From Ruminococcaceae bacterium UBA6364 (lineage in GTDB: Bacteria; Bacillota; Clostridia; Oscillospirales; Acutalibacteraceae): 20,708 bases of DNA. A program made the translations under genes and the position numbers. The notes under the pieces are model-generated. The model searched no databases. It was given only the letters and a program-made list of their open reading frames with translations, and was not told where the DNA came from. Below are positions 1-7,765 of this stretch, piece by piece (within the stretch, counting starts at the first letter, position 1; each line of letters opens with the position of its first letter). Location: contig DJRI01000031.1 in assembly GCA_002440045.1 (NCBI GenBank), positions 1 to 20,708 of the forward strand. Reading direction: 5' to 3'.

Positions 1-782
1 TCGCCCTTTAAGTGCTCTGTGCTGTGCCAAAGCTCGTTTATAAATTCATTTTCGGCGGCATATTGCGCCGTCACGGGCTTTCTTTTTCCTTTCGGGTTTT
101 CGTTTTCCAAAAATTCTTTAAAAAGCTTTTCATCGCCGTCAAAAACAAAAAAGTCATTTTCGGTTTGATGGCGCGCTATGTTGAGCTTTGCGTTCATATA
201 CCCCGAAAAGCCCGTTCTGTAATGGTCAAGATGCTCTTCGTGAATGTTAAGAAGCACCGCAACATGCGGCGACGCTTTTGTAAATTCAAGCTGATGCGAC
301 GACATTTCTATAACAGCCGTCATATCCTCGCCCTCGTCAGCCATTTCTAAAACCGGCACGCCTATGTTGCCTATAAGACAGCACTTTTTGCCCGAGGCTT
401 TGAGCATTTCGTATATAAGAGTCGAAGTTGTGGTTTTGCCCTTTGAGCCTGTTATTCCGACGGTTTTCGGCTTGCAAAAGCGCAAAAACATATCGGTCTG
501 ACACGTTATTTCGGTCGTGTCGGGGTACATATTCTCTTCAAGAAACGCAATGCCCGGACTTTTGAAAACTATATCAAAATCGGAAAGGCACGAAAGAAAA
601 TCATCGCCGCAGATGTAGCTTACATTCTCGTCGTCCCCTACGCTTACCTCTGCTTTATCGGCTATTGTGAGGTGCTTTTCGGGTAAATGCTTTCTTAAAT
701 ATGCATAGGTCGATTTGCCCTCTCTGCCAAGCCCCAAAATGAGGATTTTTTTATCTTTTACATAATCAATTATTGCTGACAT
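1..782 (-). CDS. murD: MurD, UDP-MurNAc-L-Ala:glutamate ligase (5' part only)
   Basis: Cytoplasmic Mur ligase that uses ATP to add glutamate to UDP-MurNAc-L-alanine in peptidoglycan precursor synthesis. Reading leftward from ATG at 782, about 260 codons stay open to the window edge, against about 450 for the family, so the C-terminal substrate-specificity domain is missing. Visible landmarks are the N-terminal Rossmann-like motif LGLGREGKST, the SPGI motif, the P-loop GITGSKGKTTT near residue 114, and NIHEEHLDHY of the central domain. The start lies inside the end of the upstream MurL-like gene (17-bp overlap), so the two are translationally coupled. The neighbour raises the possibility that this is a MurD2-type ligase that adds L-Glu instead of D-Glu; the visible part cannot decide this. 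Assignment to the MurD family is firm. Confidence 0.93.
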   Translation of the reverse strand, partial: MSAIIDYVKDKKILILGLGREGKSTYAYLRKHLPEKHLTIADKAEVSVGDDENVSYICGDDFLSCLSDFDIVFKSPGIAFLEENMYPDTTEITCQTDMFLRFCKPKTVGITGSKGKTTTSTLIYEMLKASGKKCCLIGNIGVPVLEMADEGEDMTAVIEMSSHQLEFTKASPHVAVLLNIHEEHLDHYRTGFSGYMNAKLNIARHQTENDFFVFDGDEKLFKEFLENENPKGKRKPVTAQYAAENEFINELWHSTEHLKG

Positions 783-2151
783 ACGAATACATCTCCGTTA
801 AACATTCGCTGAATTTTTCGGGCACAAGATTTTCACGGTTATATTCCGAAAGCGCCGTGCTTTCGCGAACTATATCTTCACAGCAAAAAGCGTCGTCAAA
901 AATTTTCAAAAGGAGCGGCAGTTCTCTTTTTTCGCGCTTTAAAGAAAGAATTTTCATAGCGAGCGCCGTTCTGTATTCCTCCGCCGTGCCGACGCATTCA
1001 AACGGCTTTACTGGGTCAAGCCCCGTAAGCCCCCTGAAATCGGGAATAAGCTCTTCTTTTTCAAACATATCGGAAGAAAAAATTTCTTTCATTTCACCGT
1101 CCGATAAAAATGCCGACAGCATTCCGTAAACAAAAAGGCATTTCGGACATTTTTCGCACCATATATTTTGCTTGCTGCCGCGGTTGCAGCTTCTGAAAAC
1201 GCGCCTGTATTCGGGGCGCGAAGCAAACATTTTTGCAATCTGAAGCTCCGAAAACGGCCTTAAAAGGCTGAAATAATGAATTTTCTCTGTAAAATTGCGC
1301 TTTACATATTCGTTAAAATCATATTCAAAATCAAACGACTTTGAGTATTGGTGGTTAACCCCGTTTTCGGTGTTGCCCTCGTTTGCGCTTGCCTCGTTTG
1401 AAAGAACGATATTTTCCGCGCCCACAAGGTACGCCGCAAAAAGACTTATAAACGCAACGACCGCCGAAAACGGCGTGTGACCGTTCAAAAAGCCCTGTTT
1501 ATTAAGCTCAAGAAGGTTTTTGTCAATCGTTCTGTGAACCTTTATTATATCGCCCTCGCTGTAGCCCGCCGCCTTAACACAGTCGGTACGCGCTTTTTGG
1601 TCGTTGACGGTGAAAAACATATTGTCTTTTTTAAATTTTCTCAAAAGATACGCCGTAACACAGCTGTCCTTGCCGCCGCCGACGGGAATTATGTTTTTGT
1701 TTGTAACCGCAACGTCAAACGAAGCGCTTTCTTTAAGAGCGGGGGTTGATGTAATTTCGATAAAGTCCTCTTCTTTACCCGGCTCTATTCCGTTTATATA
1801 AAAGAATTCGCCGAGCCCCGACGCCCAAAGATGGCGCCAATAAGCGCAGTCTTCTTCGGAAAGAAAACCGCATTTTACGTCAATTTTTTTAGGGCAGACG
1901 CACTTGAAATAGCTGACCGCCTCCGAAAGCCCCATATTAAAAACAAGCTTTTTGCCCAAAGGGCTGTCAAAGGCGTTTATAATCGAAAGATTGTCGGTCT
2001 CGATTGATAAAGTCGGCTTAAATTTGCAAAGCCCCTCTATATAAAACGAATACTCAATATCCAAAGAATGCTCTTTCTTTTCGACTTTTGCGCCCTCATA
2101 GACAAAAAGCGGATATTTATTTCTTAATTCAAGCGAATTGAGCTTTGTCAT
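766..2151 (-). CDS. murL: MurL-like UDP-MurNAc-L-Ala-L-Glu epimerase (PP-loop protein)
   Basis: A 461-residue cytoplasmic protein. A PP-loop signature GGGKDS sits at residues 158-163, followed by a conserved-looking SNEAS segment (251-255) and a cysteine cluster (Cys322, and CEKCPKC at 332-338) that could bind metal. The layout matches what I know of MurL, the enzyme described from Xanthomonas that epimerises the terminal L-Glu of UDP-MurNAc-L-Ala-L-Glu using ATP with release of AMP and pyrophosphate. Adenylation fits a PP-loop. The start is supported by AAGGAG eight bases upstream. It overlaps murD by 17 bp, the same partnership as murD2-murL. The family call is from motif memory plus context, not from a search; the fallback is a PP-loop adenylating enzyme of unknown substrate linked to cell-wall synthesis. 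Confidence 0.75.
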   Translation of the reverse strand: MTKLNSLELRNKYPLFVYEGAKVEKKEHSLDIEYSFYIEGLCKFKPTLSIETDNLSIINAFDSPLGKKLVFNMGLSEAVSYFKCVCPKKIDVKCGFLSEEDCAYWRHLWASGLGEFFYINGIEPGKEEDFIEITSTPALKESASFDVAVTNKNIIPVGGGKDSCVTAYLLRKFKKDNMFFTVNDQKARTDCVKAAGYSEGDIIKVHRTIDKNLLELNKQGFLNGHTPFSAVVAFISLFAAYLVGAENIVLSNEASANEGNTENGVNHQYSKSFDFEYDFNEYVKRNFTEKIHYFSLLRPFSELQIAKMFASRPEYRRVFRSCNRGSKQNIWCEKCPKCLFVYGMLSAFLSDGEMKEIFSSDMFEKEELIPDFRGLTGLDPVKPFECVGTAEEYRTALAMKILSLKREKRELPLLLKIFDDAFCCEDIVRESTALSEYNRENLVPEKFSECLTEMYSYVSNN

Positions 2152-2180
2152 TTAAGCTTTCTCCTTGCAAAATGAATAAA

Positions 2181-2198
2181 ATCGGCGGCACTGCCGAT
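2181..2198 (-). other. hairpin in murL leader
   Basis: A six-base-pair GC-rich stem (ATCGGC / GCCGAT) lies in the predicted 5' leader of the murL-murD transcript, about 30 bases before the start codon. No known riboswitch class is recognised; it may be chance or affect translation. Confidence 0.35.
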
Positions 2199-2231
2199 AA
2201 TTCTCATAAATAATACTTTACCGCACCGTTA

Positions 2232-2260
2232 AATATACCACATAATGCCGTATTTAACAA
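2232..2260 (-). promoter_or_regulatory. sigma-A promoter for murL-murD
   Basis: On the minus strand: TTGTTA at 2260-2255, a 17-bp spacer, then TATATT at 2237-2232, preceded by TG (extended -10). It is correctly placed about 80 bases ahead of the murL start and divergent from the smsC promoter. Confidence 0.7.
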
Positions 2261-2277
2261 GGATTTTTCAAAAAGAC

Positions 2278-2306
2278 TTGAATATACATTTAAAATTATA
2301 TATAAT
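2278..2306 (+). promoter_or_regulatory. sigma-A promoter for smsCB
   Basis: TTGAAT at 2278-2283, a 17-bp spacer and TATAAT at 2301-2306. Transcription would start around 2313, leaving a leader of only about 13 bases, just enough for the AGGTGAG ribosome site ahead of ATG 2326. Confidence 0.8.
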
Positions 2307-2325
2307 CTTACGTAGGTGAGAAGAT

Positions 2326-3042
2326 ATGTTGGAATTAAAAAATATTTCCTGGGGCGTCAATGAAGACGGCGCCGAAAAAGAAATTTTAAAAAATGTTTCG
2401 CTCGTCATAGACGACGGCTCTTTTCTTGTAATAACAGGCCCGAACGGCGGCGGAAAATCAACTCTCGCGCGCATTATTATGGGCATTGAAAAGCCGTCGG
2501 AGGGCAAAATTTTCTGGAACGGCGAAGACATTACGGAGCTTTCGATAACCGAAAGGGCAAAGCTCGGCATCGGCTATGCTTTTCAGCAGCCGCCGCGCTT
2601 TAAGGGGCTTACTGTGCGCGACCTTTTAAGCCTTGCAAACGGAAGCACACTTCCCGAGGACCAGTGCTGTGCCTATCTTACGGGCGTGGGTCTTTGCTCT
2701 AAAGACTATTTAAACCGCGAGGTTGATTCGTCTCTTTCGGGCGGCGAAATCAAAAGAATAGAAATAGCCACGCTTATGGCAAGAAAGCCGAAGCTTGCAA
2801 TTTATGACGAACCCGAAGCGGGCATTGACCTTTGGAGCTTCACAATGCTTGTCGAAAGCTTTAAATCCATTGCCGCTTCGCATAAAGAAAGTATGCTTAT
2901 AATCTCCCATCAGGAGCGTATTATGAAGATTGCCGACGAAATTGCCGTCATTGCCGACGGAACGCTTAAAAAAATCGGCAAGCGCGACGAGGTTCTTCCC
3001 ACGCTTTTGGAGCAGTTTGACAACGCCTGCTCATTCAGATAA
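2326..3042 (+). CDS. smsC: SmsC/SufC-type Fe-S assembly ATPase
   Basis: A 238-residue soluble ABC ATPase of the SufC family, which works with a SufB-like scaffold to assemble Fe-S clusters in the cytoplasm. Visible in order: Walker A GPNGGGKST (about residues 39-47), Q-loop AFQQP, signature LSGGEIKRIEIA, Walker B LAIYDEPEAGID and the switch histidine in LIISHQ. The EPEAGID variant is characteristic of SufC and unlike importer ATPases. The next gene, 21 bp downstream, is a short SufB-like protein, and there is no sufD, sufS or sufU nearby. The pair therefore fits the two-gene SMS (SUF-like minimal system) of anaerobes. A consensus promoter precedes it. The symbol smsC is used because of the partner; sufC would be the generic name. 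Confidence 0.88.
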   Translation: MLELKNISWGVNEDGAEKEILKNVSLVIDDGSFLVITGPNGGGKSTLARIIMGIEKPSEGKIFWNGEDITELSITERAKLGIGYAFQQPPRFKGLTVRDLLSLANGSTLPEDQCCAYLTGVGLCSKDYLNREVDSSLSGGEIKRIEIATLMARKPKLAIYDEPEAGIDLWSFTMLVESFKSIAASHKESMLIISHQERIMKIADEIAVIADGTLKKIGKRDEVLPTLLEQFDNACSFR

Positions 3043-3063
3043 GAAAGGTGCGTAATATATATA

Positions 3064-3981
3064 ATGGATAAAACAGATGAAAATTTGCTTCTTACTATTG
3101 CGGACCTTCACGGGGTTCCGCAGGGCGCCTATAACATAAGAAAAAACGGCTCGGCGCTTATGAGAAGCTCAAGCGAACATATAGAAATTATTCCGAAAAG
3201 AGACAAGCCCGGCATAGATATAATCGTTAAGCCGTTTACAAAAAACGAGAGCGTGCATATCCCCGTAATTCTTACCGAAACGGGGCTTGACGACCTTGTT
3301 TATAACGACTTTTATATAGGCGAGGGCGCCGATGTGCTTATAGTCGCGGGGTGCGGAATACACAATTCGGGTAATAAAAAAAGCGAGCACGACGGTATTC
3401 ACTGCTTTCATATAGGCAAAAACGCGCGCGTAAAATATGTTGAAAAGCACTACGGCGAGGGCGACGGCACGGGCGAGCGTATTTTAAACCCGAGAACCGA
3501 AGTTTATATGGACGAAAACTCCTATTGCGAAATGGAAATGGTTCAGATTAAAGGCGTTGACTCGACAAAGCGCGAAACGCTGGCACAGCTTAAATCCGGC
3601 GCAAAAATAGTCATTTTTGAAAGACTTATGACTCACGGCACTCAAACAGCCGACTCCGACATAGTTATAGAGCTTAACGGCGAAGACTCTTCGGCTCAGA
3701 TAGTGTCGCGCTCGGTCGCAAAAAACACTTCAAGGCAAAAGTTCTTCCCAAAAGCTGTCGGCAATACCAGATGCCACGCGCACATTCAGTGCGACTCAAT
3801 AATTATGGACGGCGCGCACATTTCTTCAATACCGGCTATCGAAGCAAACGACAGCGAAGCCAACATAATTCACGAAGCGGCAATCGGGCGCATAAACAGC
3901 GACCAGCTTTTAAAGCTTCAGACACTCGGCAAAACAAAAGAAGAGGCGGAAGAAATTATCATCAACTGCTTCCTTAAATAA
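3064..3981 (+). CDS. smsB: SmsB, short SufB/SufD-like Fe-S scaffold
   Basis: A 305-residue protein of the SufB/SufD beta-helix family, much shorter than SufB (about 490 residues), which is what the minimal SmsCB system predicts. Family marks are near the C-terminus: a cysteine in HIQCDSI, which corresponds to the cluster-binding region of SufB, and the conserved HEAAIGRINSDQLLKLQTLG segment that docks the SufC-type ATPase. It should form a complex with the upstream ATPase and build Fe-S clusters. An AAAGGTG site precedes the start by about 10 bases. The cysteine in SCF at the very end (INCFLK) is another possible ligand. The scaffold family is certain; naming it SmsB instead of a degenerate SufD rests on its being alone with smsC. 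Confidence 0.85.
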   Translation: MDKTDENLLLTIADLHGVPQGAYNIRKNGSALMRSSSEHIEIIPKRDKPGIDIIVKPFTKNESVHIPVILTETGLDDLVYNDFYIGEGADVLIVAGCGIHNSGNKKSEHDGIHCFHIGKNARVKYVEKHYGEGDGTGERILNPRTEVYMDENSYCEMEMVQIKGVDSTKRETLAQLKSGAKIVIFERLMTHGTQTADSDIVIELNGEDSSAQIVSRSVAKNTSRQKFFPKAVGNTRCHAHIQCDSIIMDGAHISSIPAIEANDSEANIIHEAAIGRINSDQLLKLQTLGKTKEEAEEIIINCFLK

Positions 3982-3989
3982 ATTTTTGC

Positions 3990-4040
3990 AACCGATGATT
4001 AATTAAGCGAAATTTTTCGCCGCACTTTGCTTCATCGGTT
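3990..4040 (+). other. long-range hairpin between smsB and rhaB
   Basis: AACCGATGA (3990-3998) pairs perfectly with TCATCGGTT (4032-4040), enclosing a second small stem GCGAAA/TTTCGC (4007-4020). ATTTTGAGG follows, so it could be a weak terminator or attenuator just before the rhaB ribosome site, or a processing site separating smsCB from the rest of the unit. Confidence 0.4.
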
Positions 4041-4056
4041 ATTTTGAGGTAACGAA

Positions 4057-5529
4057 ATGGAAAAAAGAGTTCTTGCAATAGATTTCGGCGCGTCAAGCGG
4101 CAGAGCAATTTTAGGCACGTTTGACGGCGAAAAAATATCTCTTAACGAAATTCACCGTTTTTCAAACGACCCTGTGTCAATAAACGGCACCGTGTATTGG
4201 GACGTTCAGCGCCTGTTTTTTGAAATAAAGCAAAGCATGCTTAAAGCCAAAGAATACGGCGGTTTTGACAGCATCGGCATAGACACCTGGGGCGTTGATT
4301 TCGGACTTTTGAGAAAAGACGGCTCGCTTATTGAAAACCCCGTTCATTACCGCGACAAAAGAAACGACGGTATGGTAAAGCGAAGCGAAAAATATATGAG
4401 CCGCGAAAGGCTTTACGACATAACGGGAATCCAGTTTATGGATTTTAACACGCTTTTTCAGCTGCTTTCTCTTAAAGAAAACAGACCGTACATATTAAAA
4501 GAAGCCGACAAGCTTCTTTTTATGCCCGACCTTCTTTCGTATATGCTCACGGGCGAAAAGCACGCCGAATATTCAATCGCCACCACCTCGCAGATGATTG
4601 ACCTTAAAACAAACGACTGGTCAAAAGAAATTCTCGAAAAATTCGGTATTGACAGAGCGCTTCTTCCCGATATTATCAAAACGGGCACAAAGGCGGGCGT
4701 TTTAAGCGACGGGATTTGCGAAGAGCTCGGCGTTAAAAAAGCCGACGTAATAGCCGTTGCGGGGCACGACACGCAAAGCGCCGTTACGGCAACGCCCACC
4801 GAGGAGGACGATTTTGCCTTTATCAGCTGCGGCACATGGTCGCTTTTCGGAACGGAAGTAAAAAAGCCGATAATCAATGAAGCCTCTAAACGTCTTAACG
4901 TTACAAACGAGGGCGGATACGATTTTTCTACGGCATTTTTAAAGAATATATGCGGACTTTGGCTCATTCAGGAAAGCCGCCGTCAGTGGGCGCGCGAGGG
5001 CAAAGAATATTCTTATGCGGACCTTGAAAAACAGGCGCTTGCAAGCGAGCCCTTTAAGTGCTTTATAGACCCCGATGCACCCGATTTTGCGCCCATGGGC
5101 GACCTTCCGTCAAGAGTGCGCGAATACTGCAAAAAAACGGGTCAGTATGTTCCCGAAACCGTCGGCGAAATTATGCGCTGTATTTATGAAAGCCTCGCTT
5201 TAAAATACCGCCTTACTTTGGGCGCTATAGAAGAGTGCACCGAAAAGAAATATAACAAGCTTCACGTTATGGGCGGCGGCACAAAAGACAAGCTTCTTTT
5301 GCAGATGACTGCCGACTGCTGTGCGCTTCCCGTGCTCGGCGGCCCGATTGAAGCGACGGCTTTAGGCAACGTTGCGCTTCAGCTTATAGCTTCGGGCGAT
5401 ATTAAAGACATAAAATCTGCCCGCAGAGTAATAGCAAACGGCGAAAAGCTTACGCTTTATTCACCCGCTTCAGGCAGTAATTGGGACAGTGCCTTTGAGC
5501 GTTTTAAAGCCGTTATAGAAAAAATATGA
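4057..5529 (+). CDS. rhaB: rhamnulokinase (FGGY family)
   Basis: A 490-residue sugar kinase that phosphorylates L-rhamnulose to L-rhamnulose 1-phosphate in rhamnose breakdown. Visible FGGY-kinase features: N-terminal phosphate-binding AIDFGASSGRAIL, the catalytic-region TWGVDFGLL (around residue 80), GHDTQSAV before the second domain, FISCGTWSLFG, and the adenosine-binding HVMGGGTKDKLLLQM near residue 405. The RhaB-specific spelling DFGASSGR and GTWSL favour rhamnulokinase over xylulokinase or fuculokinase. The ribosome site GAGGT precedes ATG by seven bases. Its stop overlaps the start of the next gene (ATGA). No rhamnose isomerase or rhamnulose-1-phosphate aldolase is in the window, so the pathway must be completed elsewhere. 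Confidence 0.92.
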   Translation: MEKRVLAIDFGASSGRAILGTFDGEKISLNEIHRFSNDPVSINGTVYWDVQRLFFEIKQSMLKAKEYGGFDSIGIDTWGVDFGLLRKDGSLIENPVHYRDKRNDGMVKRSEKYMSRERLYDITGIQFMDFNTLFQLLSLKENRPYILKEADKLLFMPDLLSYMLTGEKHAEYSIATTSQMIDLKTNDWSKEILEKFGIDRALLPDIIKTGTKAGVLSDGICEELGVKKADVIAVAGHDTQSAVTATPTEEDDFAFISCGTWSLFGTEVKKPIINEASKRLNVTNEGGYDFSTAFLKNICGLWLIQESRRQWAREGKEYSYADLEKQALASEPFKCFIDPDAPDFAPMGDLPSRVREYCKKTGQYVPETVGEIMRCIYESLALKYRLTLGAIEECTEKKYNKLHVMGGGTKDKLLLQMTADCCALPVLGGPIEATALGNVALQLIASGDIKDIKSARRVIANGEKLTLYSPASGSNWDSAFERFKAVIEKI

Positions 5530-6734
5530 ACGATTATTTTGAAATAACCGAAAAAAGCGCCGAAAACGTTTTGCAAAATGCCGAGCGCATTTTTAAAGAA
5601 GCGCCGTTAAGGCGCGGCGGCTCAGACGGCGAAAAGAAAGCTTCGGATATGCTTTTTAACGAAATAAAGCCCTATTGCGACGAAGCAAAGAAAGAGACTT
5701 TTTCGTTTTCACCGTCGGCGGCAGGCGCAGTTTACAGGCTTTCGTGCGCGCTTGCGCTTTTGGGCACAATTTTTTTAAAGCTTTCCGAAAGCACCGGCTC
5801 GCCCGTTTTTACCTGCTTTACGCCTGTTTTTTGCATTGCGGCGTTTTCGCTCTTTTTCGGAAAATTCTTTTTCAACAAAACCGCGCTTGACAAGCCCTTT
5901 AAAAAAGCGCGCTCACAAAACCTGTTTTTCACACGGTTTTCAAGAAGCGAAACGCTTTTCAGAATAGTTCTGACAGCAAATACGGACGCGCCGAAAAAGC
6001 TTAACACGCCGTTTTTCGGCATAAAAGCGCCGATGATTTTTATTGTTGCGTGCATAATCGGCAACACACTTACGTTTTGCGCTTCGTGCGCGCTTCTTTT
6101 GTGCGGCACGCCGCGCGGCTCGCGTTTTTTTGAGCTTGTTACGGCGCTGTGCCTTTTTATGTGTATTTTTTACATAGGCGCGTTTTTTGTTTTTGACATC
6201 AAAAAAACGGCTACGGCAACATCGTCGGGCGTTGTTCCGTCGCTTTGCCTTGCCGAAATTATGCGGCTTCTTTCGGATAATTCGGTGCGCTTTCCCAATA
6301 CCGAGGTGTGTGTGCTTTTAAGCGGAGCGGAACACCCCTGTCACGACGGCGCGCGGGAGTTTATGAACAGGCACAAGCGCGCTTTGAGGGATATTCCGAC
6401 GGTATTTATTTCTTTGGAGGACCTTGTTACGTCCTCTAAGCTCGCCGTATTTTTTAAAGAGGGCAGCGGCGGAAACCGCCCTGCGGGGATAATTGCCGAA
6501 TCCGCCGAAGCTTTTGGCGTTTCGATTGCAAAAGAAAAACCGGTTATCGGCACGCCGATGTATACGCCGTTTGAAAGTGCGGGATTTGACGCTTGCTCGT
6601 TCGGCACGTCAAAGGCGTTTTCGGCAAAAAGCTTTTTTGAGACTGAAAAAAGCGTTCAGACAAGCAGCCGCGCCGTTCTTGACGCACTTTGCATTTTAAA
6701 AGACGCAGTCCGTTTTTACGGAAACGAAAGATAG
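5526..6734 (+). CDS. membrane protein with degenerate M28-type peptidase fold
   Basis: A 402-residue protein that reads as an M28 aminopeptidase-like domain interrupted by four predicted membrane helices (about 71-87, 94-113, 168-195 and 203-224). The fold is suggested by the N-terminal GSDGEKKASDML, the strand IVLTANTDA (151-154 in place of the usual AHxD), ATSSG (231-235 in place of DNxSG), LLSGAEH (in place of GAEE) and MYTPFESAGFDACSFG (in place of SDHxPFxxxG). In each place a zinc ligand is replaced: His to Asn, Asp to Ala, Glu to His, His to Tyr. It is therefore probably catalytically dead, with a structural or binding role. It starts inside the rhaB stop codon and is 13 bp from the GH130 gene, so it is co-expressed with sugar enzymes. 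Function unknown. Confidence 0.7.
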   Translation: MNDYFEITEKSAENVLQNAERIFKEAPLRRGGSDGEKKASDMLFNEIKPYCDEAKKETFSFSPSAAGAVYRLSCALALLGTIFLKLSESTGSPVFTCFTPVFCIAAFSLFFGKFFFNKTALDKPFKKARSQNLFFTRFSRSETLFRIVLTANTDAPKKLNTPFFGIKAPMIFIVACIIGNTLTFCASCALLLCGTPRGSRFFELVTALCLFMCIFYIGAFFVFDIKKTATATSSGVVPSLCLAEIMRLLSDNSVRFPNTEVCVLLSGAEHPCHDGAREFMNRHKRALRDIPTVFISLEDLVTSSKLAVFFKEGSGGNRPAGIIAESAEAFGVSIAKEKPVIGTPMYTPFESAGFDACSFGTSKAFSAKSFFETEKSVQTSSRAVLDALCILKDAVRFYGNER

Positions 6735-6747
6735 AGAGGTTTTTTTC

Positions 6748-7698
6748 ATGGCTAAAATACTTAACTGCAAAACCCCGAATATTCCGTGGCAGGAAAAGCC
6801 CGCAAATTTTGACGGCCCTGTTTGGAGATATTCCGAGAACCCCATTATTGACAGAAGCTTTGTTAAAGAAGCTAACAGCATTTTTAACTCTGCCGTTGTA
6901 AGGCGCGAAAACGATTTTGCCGGTGTTTTCAGAGTTGACGATTTAACAAGGGAACAGTATCTTGTAACGGGCTTCAGTCCCGACGGAATCCACTGGAAGC
7001 TTAACGATAAAAAAATCTTTCGCGGCTACGACCCCAGACTTTGCGAGATTGACGGCAAATATTATCTTTCGTGGGTCTGCCACACCGACCGCGGCACTTC
7101 GATAGGCATTGCTTCGACCGTTGATTTTGAAAATTGGGAAAGATACGAAAATGCGGTTTTGCCCGTTTCGAGAAACGGCGTTCTTTTCCCGAGAAAAATC
7201 GGCGGCAACTATATGCTCTTTACGCGTCCGTGCGACAAAGGCCACACGCCCTACGGCGATATTTTTATAAGCCAAAGCCCCGACCTTACATATTGGGGCA
7301 AGCACCGCTTTGTAATAAAGCCCGAAAACAATTGGGAAATGACAAAAGTCGGCGCGGGTCCCACTCCCATTGAAACCGACGAGGGCTGGCTCTGCTTTTA
7401 TCACGGCGTGCTCACAAGCTGCAACGGCTTTACATACAGCATGGGCGCCATGATAACCGACATTAACGAACCGTGGCGCGTGCTTCACAGAGCTGACTGC
7501 TACCTTTTAAGCCCACGCGAGCAATATGAATTTGTGGGCGACGTGCCCAACGTTGTTTTCCCGTGCGCGGCGCTTGCCGACAGCGACTCGGGCAGGATTG
7601 CCATTTATTACGGCGGAGCGGACACCGTGGTGGGGCTTGCTTTCACGACGGTTGACGAAACCGTTGACTTTATTAAAAAGCACGATATTATAAAATAA
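6748..7698 (+). CDS. GH130 beta-1,4-mannoside phosphorylase-like enzyme
   Basis: A 316-residue cytoplasmic five-bladed beta-propeller enzyme. GH130 members phosphorolyse beta-mannosides such as mannosyl-glucose or manno-oligosaccharides to mannose 1-phosphate. The predicted catalytic aspartate lies in GYDPRLCEIDGKYY (near residue 92). Likely phosphate-binding residues are Arg and Asn in SRNGVLFPRK, the Lys in WEMTKVGAGPTP and the His in CFYHGV, so it should be a phosphorylase and not a hydrolase. Its length and these motifs resemble the shorter GH130_2-type enzymes; the exact substrate cannot be told from sequence. No signal peptide, so the sugar is taken up first. A GAGAGG ribosome site precedes the start. 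Confidence 0.88.
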   Translation: MAKILNCKTPNIPWQEKPANFDGPVWRYSENPIIDRSFVKEANSIFNSAVVRRENDFAGVFRVDDLTREQYLVTGFSPDGIHWKLNDKKIFRGYDPRLCEIDGKYYLSWVCHTDRGTSIGIASTVDFENWERYENAVLPVSRNGVLFPRKIGGNYMLFTRPCDKGHTPYGDIFISQSPDLTYWGKHRFVIKPENNWEMTKVGAGPTPIETDEGWLCFYHGVLTSCNGFTYSMGAMITDINEPWRVLHRADCYLLSPREQYEFVGDVPNVVFPCAALADSDSGRIAIYYGGADTVVGLAFTTVDETVDFIKKHDIIK

Positions 7699-7720
7699 TC
7701 AAAACCAAAATATACTTTTC

Positions 7721-7750
7721 TTTTCGCGGCGGACTTTTCCGCCGCGAAAA
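7721..7750 (+). other. perfect 13-bp hairpin between GH130 and MATE genes
   Basis: TTTTCGCGGCGGA (7721-7733) and TCCGCCGCGAAAA (7738-7750) pair perfectly around the loop CTTT. There is no U-tract after it on either strand, so it is not a textbook terminator; the MATE ribosome site CGGAG lies only five bases beyond it. It may be a weak terminator, an mRNA stabiliser or a processing site. Confidence 0.5.
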
Positions 7751-7765
7751 CTTTCGGAGATACAT

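Noticed and set aside
2268..2570. 100-codon minus-strand frame across the smsC promoter
   Set aside because: It overlaps the promoter and the first third of smsC in antisense and shows no family features.
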